NCBI RefSeq assembly: GCF_004794105.1
Contig: NZ_SRYR01000001.1
Span: 496,001-560,000 of the forward strand
Reading direction: 5' to 3'
Length of the DNA: 64,000 nucleotides
Source of the DNA: Clostridium sartagoforme
GTDB lineage: Bacteria > Bacillota > Clostridia > Clostridiales > Clostridiaceae
The notes under the pieces are model-generated. The model saw only the letters and a program-made list of their open reading frames with translations. It did not search any database and was not told the origin of the DNA. The stretch's first letter is position 1; each line of letters begins with the position of its first letter. Positions 60,947 to 64,000 of the stretch are shown here, one piece after another. The position numbers and the translations under genes were made by a program.

Positions 60947-61636
60947 ATGAGAGAAGTTTATTTAGAAGCTATAAGTAATATGAAAATATTTAAAAATATA
61001 GCTAAATCCTCTATTGATGATTTAGCTGATATTTGTGAAATAAAATGCTACCAAAAGGGAAGGCATATTTTTAGGGATAAGGAAGTAATTAAGAAAATAT
61101 TTATAGTTTCTAAGGGGAAGGTTTCCCTATATAAGCTTAATGAATCAGCGCAAAAGAAAATTATATTTATTTTAGGTGAAGAGGATATAATAAATGCTGT
61201 TGTTCTAGATGATTTACCTGCTTCAATTAACTGTGAAGCATTTGAGAATGTAGAAATACTTGCATTTGATAAGGAAAAATTTCAAGAGGTTATGGCAAAA
61301 GATTTTGAACTTACAAAAATTATAATGTCATCATTAACTATTAAAGTAAGAAGGCTATATAGACAATTAAAAAATTCAACTCCAATTAAAGTTGAAAAGA
61401 GAGTAGCAGCAAAGCTTTGGAAACTTTCTAAGGATTATGGAGTTAAAATTGAAGATGGTGTCTTGATAGATTTAAAAATTAGTATAACTTACTTAGCTGA
61501 TATGTTTGGTGCATCTCGTGAAACAATTTCTCGAGCTTTAAAAATTCTTCAAGAAAATGAACTTATTATTATAGATAGGAAAAAAATAATTGTAAAAGAT
61601 AGAGATAAGCTGTCTAATTACTTCAAAGGATTATAA
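60947..61636 (+). CDS. Crp/Fnr-family transcriptional regulator
   Basis: 229 residues from ATG 60947, behind GGGAGTG; the ATG at 60929 has no site. Cyclic-nucleotide-binding-type beta-roll to about residue 120 (KGRHIFRDKE...IFIVSKGKVSLYKLNE), dimer helix, then the HTH: SITYLADMFGASRETISRALKILQENELI, where RETISR is the DNA-reading helix. No FNR-type four-Cys cluster is seen, so the signal is not obvious. A fitting TGTGA-N6-TCACA box lies 34 bases downstream. Confidence 0.92.
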   Translation: MREVYLEAISNMKIFKNIAKSSIDDLADICEIKCYQKGRHIFRDKEVIKKIFIVSKGKVSLYKLNESAQKKIIFILGEEDIINAVVLDDLPASINCEAFENVEILAFDKEKFQEVMAKDFELTKIIMSSLTIKVRRLYRQLKNSTPIKVEKRVAAKLWKLSKDYGVKIEDGVLIDLKISITYLADMFGASRETISRALKILQENELIIIDRKKIIVKDRDKLSNYFKGL

Positions 61637-61664
61637 ATAATTAAATAAAATATATAAAACTTAC

Positions 61665-61712
61665 GAAACTGTGATAATTATCACAGTTTTTATTTTTGTT
61701 TAAGCTTATAAT
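61665..61712 (+). promoter_or_regulatory. Crp/Fnr box and promoter of the FNT gene, overlapping a hairpin terminator
   Basis: A perfect TGTGA-TAATTA-TCACA palindrome (61670-61685) is centred at 61677.5. The likely -10 TATAAT is at 61707-61712, putting the start near 61719, so the box is centred at about -41.5, the class II activator position. The wider dyad AAACTGTGAT/ATCACAGTTT followed by T-rich sequence also fits an intrinsic terminator of the regulator gene. Confidence 0.7.
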
Positions 61713-61759
61713 CTATACATAACTTTGTTATTATAATAACAATCTTAGGAGGGAATTAA

Positions 61760-62536
61760 ATGTTTAATGAGGAATTAAATAAGGTTTCTTTAGCAGCAAA
61801 ATCAAAATTTCAATTATTAAAAGAAAATAAAATTGGTTATTTTATCAGCTCAATGCTAGCGGGTATCTATGTTGGATTAGGAATTATGCTTATTTTTACT
61901 ATAGGAGGATTGTTAACTTCAGGAAATTCACCAGCAACTAAAATTGTTATGGGATTATCATTTGGAGTTGCACTTAGTTTAGTTGTTTTTGCAGGATCAG
62001 AATTATTTACAGGTAATAACTTTGTAATGGCAGTAGGCTCATTAAATAAGTCTGTTACCTGGGGTGAAGCTGGCAAGGTATGGATAGTAAGCTTTATTGG
62101 AAATCTAGTTGGTTCAATACTAGCAGCAACTTTATTTTATATGGCAGGACTTGCTACAGGACCAGTTGGGGAATTTATTGCAAAGACTTCAGAAGCTAAG
62201 ATGTCGGTGCCAGCTACAGAGTTATTCTTTAGAGGGATATTATGTAATATGTTAGTTTGTTTAGCTATATGGTGTACTTTTAAATGTAAGGAAGAAAGTT
62301 CAAAATTAATAATGATATTTTGGTGCTTATTTGTATTTATAACAGCAGGATTTGAACATAGTGTGGCAAATATGACTTTACTTACTATAGGATTACTTTC
62401 TCCTTTAGGACATGCAGTTAGTATTTCAGGATATGCGTATAATATTTTAATAGTTTCTTTAGGGAATATGGTAGGAGGGATTCTATTTATAGCGGTACCA
62501 TACTTTATAATTTCAAGGAAGAAAAAACTAAGTTAA
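61760..62536 (+). CDS. FNT-family anion channel (formate/nitrite or hydrosulfide)
   Basis: 258 residues, six membrane segments. FNT features: KIGYFISSMLAGIYVGLGIML, GSELFTGNNFVMAVG, NLVGSILAATLF, GILCNMLVCLAIW and GFEHSVANMT (pore His). AGGAGG before ATG. In C. difficile a hydrosulfide channel of this family (HSC/FNT3) lies beside asrABC; the same position here favours HS-/sulfite transport over formate. asrA begins 13 bases later. Confidence 0.88.
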   Translation: MFNEELNKVSLAAKSKFQLLKENKIGYFISSMLAGIYVGLGIMLIFTIGGLLTSGNSPATKIVMGLSFGVALSLVVFAGSELFTGNNFVMAVGSLNKSVTWGEAGKVWIVSFIGNLVGSILAATLFYMAGLATGPVGEFIAKTSEAKMSVPATELFFRGILCNMLVCLAIWCTFKCKEESSKLIMIFWCLFVFITAGFEHSVANMTLLTIGLLSPLGHAVSISGYAYNILIVSLGNMVGGILFIAVPYFIISRKKKLS

Positions 62537-62548
62537 GAGGTGTTTATA

Positions 62549-63556
62549 ATGGGATATAAACTTAAGGTAGAAGAATTTAATAAAGGGTTACAAGAATTAT
62601 CAAAGAAGTATAAGATATATGCACCAAAGGTATTTGAAGGACAAGGAAAGTTTTCGGATACAGATATAGTTAGATATGGTGAGGTATCAAAAATAGAAGA
62701 AATTGAATTTAATAAAAAATCAAATTTTTCTTATAAGGAAGTACTTCTTCCAATAACTCAAACATTATTTTTCTTTACAGAAGAGGAGATTAAAGAGCCT
62801 AATGTAGATGAAAAATCTATATTAATATTTTTAAGAAGCTGTGATATGCATTCATTAAGAAGAATTGATGATATTTACTTAAGAAACAAGTTTGAAGATT
62901 CATATTACAAAAAGCTTAGAGAAAAGGCTAAGTTTGTACTCATAGGCTGTGAAAAGAGTTTTGAAAATTGTTTTTGTGTAAGTATGGGAACTAATAAAAC
63001 TGATGAATACAATGTATATGTTAAGCAAGAAGGAAATGAAGTTTACCTAGATATTAAAGATGAAGAATTTGAATCATTATTCAATAACTTAGATAGAGAG
63101 CCATTAGAAGTTATTCCTGACTTTGCTTTAGATAATAAAATTAAGGTAAACATACCAGATAATTTAGATTTAAATATAGTAAAGTCAAAGGTATGGGATG
63201 AGTACTCAGAAAGATGTATAGCTTGTGGAAGATGTAACTTTGTATGCCCTACTTGTACTTGCTTTACAATGCAGGATTTATTCTATAAGGATAATGGAAA
63301 AGTAGGAGAAAGAAGAAGAGTTTGGGCATCTTGCCAAGTTGATGGTTATACAGATATGGCTGGTGGTCATAGCTTTAGAAAAGAAAAAGGTCAAAGAATG
63401 AGATTTAAAGTTCTTCATAAGATTTATGATTATGAAAAGAGATGGGGATATCATATGTGTGTAGGATGTGGAAGATGTGATGATGCATGTCCGGAATATA
63501 TTTCATTCTCTAATTGCGTAAAAAAACTAGAGAAAGCTATGGATGAGGTGAAGTAA
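62549..63556 (+). CDS. asrA: Anaerobic sulfite reductase subunit A
   Basis: 335 residues from ATG 62549, with AGAGGTG upstream; GTG at 62540 lies within that site. Two ferredoxin-like clusters near the C-terminus: CIACGRCNFVCPTCTCF and CVGCGRCDDACPEYI. Two conserved Cys regions earlier, RSCDMHSLRRIDD and IGCEKSFENCFC. AsrA passes electrons to AsrC, which reduces sulfite to sulfide; AsrC is not in the window. Confidence 0.94.
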   Translation: MGYKLKVEEFNKGLQELSKKYKIYAPKVFEGQGKFSDTDIVRYGEVSKIEEIEFNKKSNFSYKEVLLPITQTLFFFTEEEIKEPNVDEKSILIFLRSCDMHSLRRIDDIYLRNKFEDSYYKKLREKAKFVLIGCEKSFENCFCVSMGTNKTDEYNVYVKQEGNEVYLDIKDEEFESLFNNLDREPLEVIPDFALDNKIKVNIPDNLDLNIVKSKVWDEYSERCIACGRCNFVCPTCTCFTMQDLFYKDNGKVGERRRVWASCQVDGYTDMAGGHSFRKEKGQRMRFKVLHKIYDYEKRWGYHMCVGCGRCDDACPEYISFSNCVKKLEKAMDEVK

Positions 63557-63557
63557 T

Positions 63558-64000
63558 ATGACTAAAAATGAATATATACCTTTTATTTCAGAAATATTAG
63601 AAGTTATTAAGCATACTGAAATTGAATACACATTCAGAATGGAATTTAAAGGTGATGTAAAACCAGGACAATTTTTTGAAGTATCACTTCCTAAGTATGG
63701 GGAAGCACCTATATCTGTAAGTGGAATTGGTGAAAACTATGTGGATTTAACAATAAGAAGAGTTGGTAAGGTAACAGATGAAATCTTTAATAATTATGTG
63801 GGAGATAAACTTTTCTTAAGAGGACCTTATGGAAATGGCTTTGATATAGAAAATTATAAAAATAAAGAAGTAATAGTAGTTGCTGGAGGAACAGGACTTT
63901 CTCCAGTTAAGGGAATAGTAGATTACTTCTCACAAAACACTGGAAATTGTAAGAATTTTACTTTGATATCAGGATTTAAATCACCTGATGATATTCTTTT
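63558..64000 (+). CDS. asrB: Anaerobic sulfite reductase subunit B, cut by window end
   Basis: The first ~147 codons are seen. Ferredoxin-NADP+ reductase-like fold: RMEFKGDVKPGQFFEVSLPKYGEAPISVSG (FAD-binding), LTIRRVGKVTDEIFN, GPYGNGFDIENY and VVAGGTGLSPVKGIVDYF (NAD(P) binding). ATG is 1 base after the asrA stop. AsrB takes electrons from NAD(P)H for AsrA. Confidence 0.93.
   Translation, partial: MTKNEYIPFISEILEVIKHTEIEYTFRMEFKGDVKPGQFFEVSLPKYGEAPISVSGIGENYVDLTIRRVGKVTDEIFNNYVGDKLFLRGPYGNGFDIENYKNKEVIVVAGGTGLSPVKGIVDYFSQNTGNCKNFTLISGFKSPDDIL

Noticed and set aside
1-64000. CRISPR array, tRNA, rRNA or prophage
   Set aside because: No regular spacer-repeat pattern, no tRNA-like TTCGA arm sets, and no phage structural genes were seen.

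Overview
The window is very AT-rich, densely packed DNA from an anaerobic, spore-forming Firmicute, most probably a Clostridium sensu stricto species. The evidence is the codon use, frequent TTG/GTG starts behind strong AGGAGG sites, T-box and L20 leaders, a spore-type cell-wall amidase, [FeFe]-hydrogenase maturation genes (hydE, hydG, hydF), an anaerobic sulfite reductase locus (asrAB) and clostridial-type families (DUF3785-like, DUF5685-like, DUF4004). The species cannot be fixed from sequence alone. I saw no rRNA, tRNA, CRISPR array, prophage or intact insertion sequence.

Layout. 1-5.5 kb: a Bce-type peptide-antibiotic sensing and resistance module (response regulator, intramembrane-sensing kinase, ABC ATPase, large permease), split by a GNAT gene and a lone FakA-like domain, with a near-textbook BceR box before the transporter. 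5.6-10.6 kb: surE, a ClC channel/antiporter, a CwlD-like amidase, and a TetR regulator with a pseudo-rhomboid. 11-14.2 kb: a compact three-gene operon (22-residue repeat protein, MoxR AAA+ ATPase, metallopeptidase-like/VWA protein), the best candidate here for an undescribed system. 14.4-29.3 kb: mixed housekeeping and membrane genes (SEC-C map, HesB-like protein, VTT protein, leuS with T-box, CoA-binding protein, YccF, MATE pump, J-domain/DUF5685 cluster, polysaccharide deacetylase). 30-34.8 kb: a BMP-type nucleoside ABC importer. 35-38.5 kb: hom, a rhodanese, and infC-rpmI-rplT with an L20-type leader; infC seems to start with AUA. 38.8-46.5 kb: LtaS-type synthase, patatin, papain-like amidase, Suv3-like helicase and small clostridial proteins. 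46.6-52.3 kb: a candidate small RNA, then the hydrogenase maturation operon. 52.5-57.9 kb: a bactofilin operon with a MerR-style promoter, a PucR-type regulator, a split chromate transporter and metA. 58-59.9 kb: a decayed island (transposase remnant, frameshifted exonuclease/phosphatase-family gene, EcsC-family gene). 60.3-64 kb: a DUF2871 protein, a Crp/Fnr regulator, an FNT channel and asrA-asrB (cut by the window end).

The intergenic DNA is unusual. It holds at least three repeat families: four same-orientation copies of a ~150-200 bp element, two inverted copies of a ~185 bp MITE-like palindromic element, and many small dyad modules built on an AAAACTC/GAGTTTT hairpin with AATTGTTAATTG-like or GAATGAAAAATTAA-like flanks. 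Several serve as terminators and one supplies the end of a reading frame.

The best regulatory predictions are: a BceR box (TTACA-N4-TGTAA) before the Bce transporter; a TGTGA-N6-TCACA box centred about 41.5 bp upstream of the predicted FNT start, right behind a Crp/Fnr gene; a dyad in the 17-bp spacer of the bactofilin promoter whose operon encodes a MerR-like protein; and the T-box and L20 leaders.
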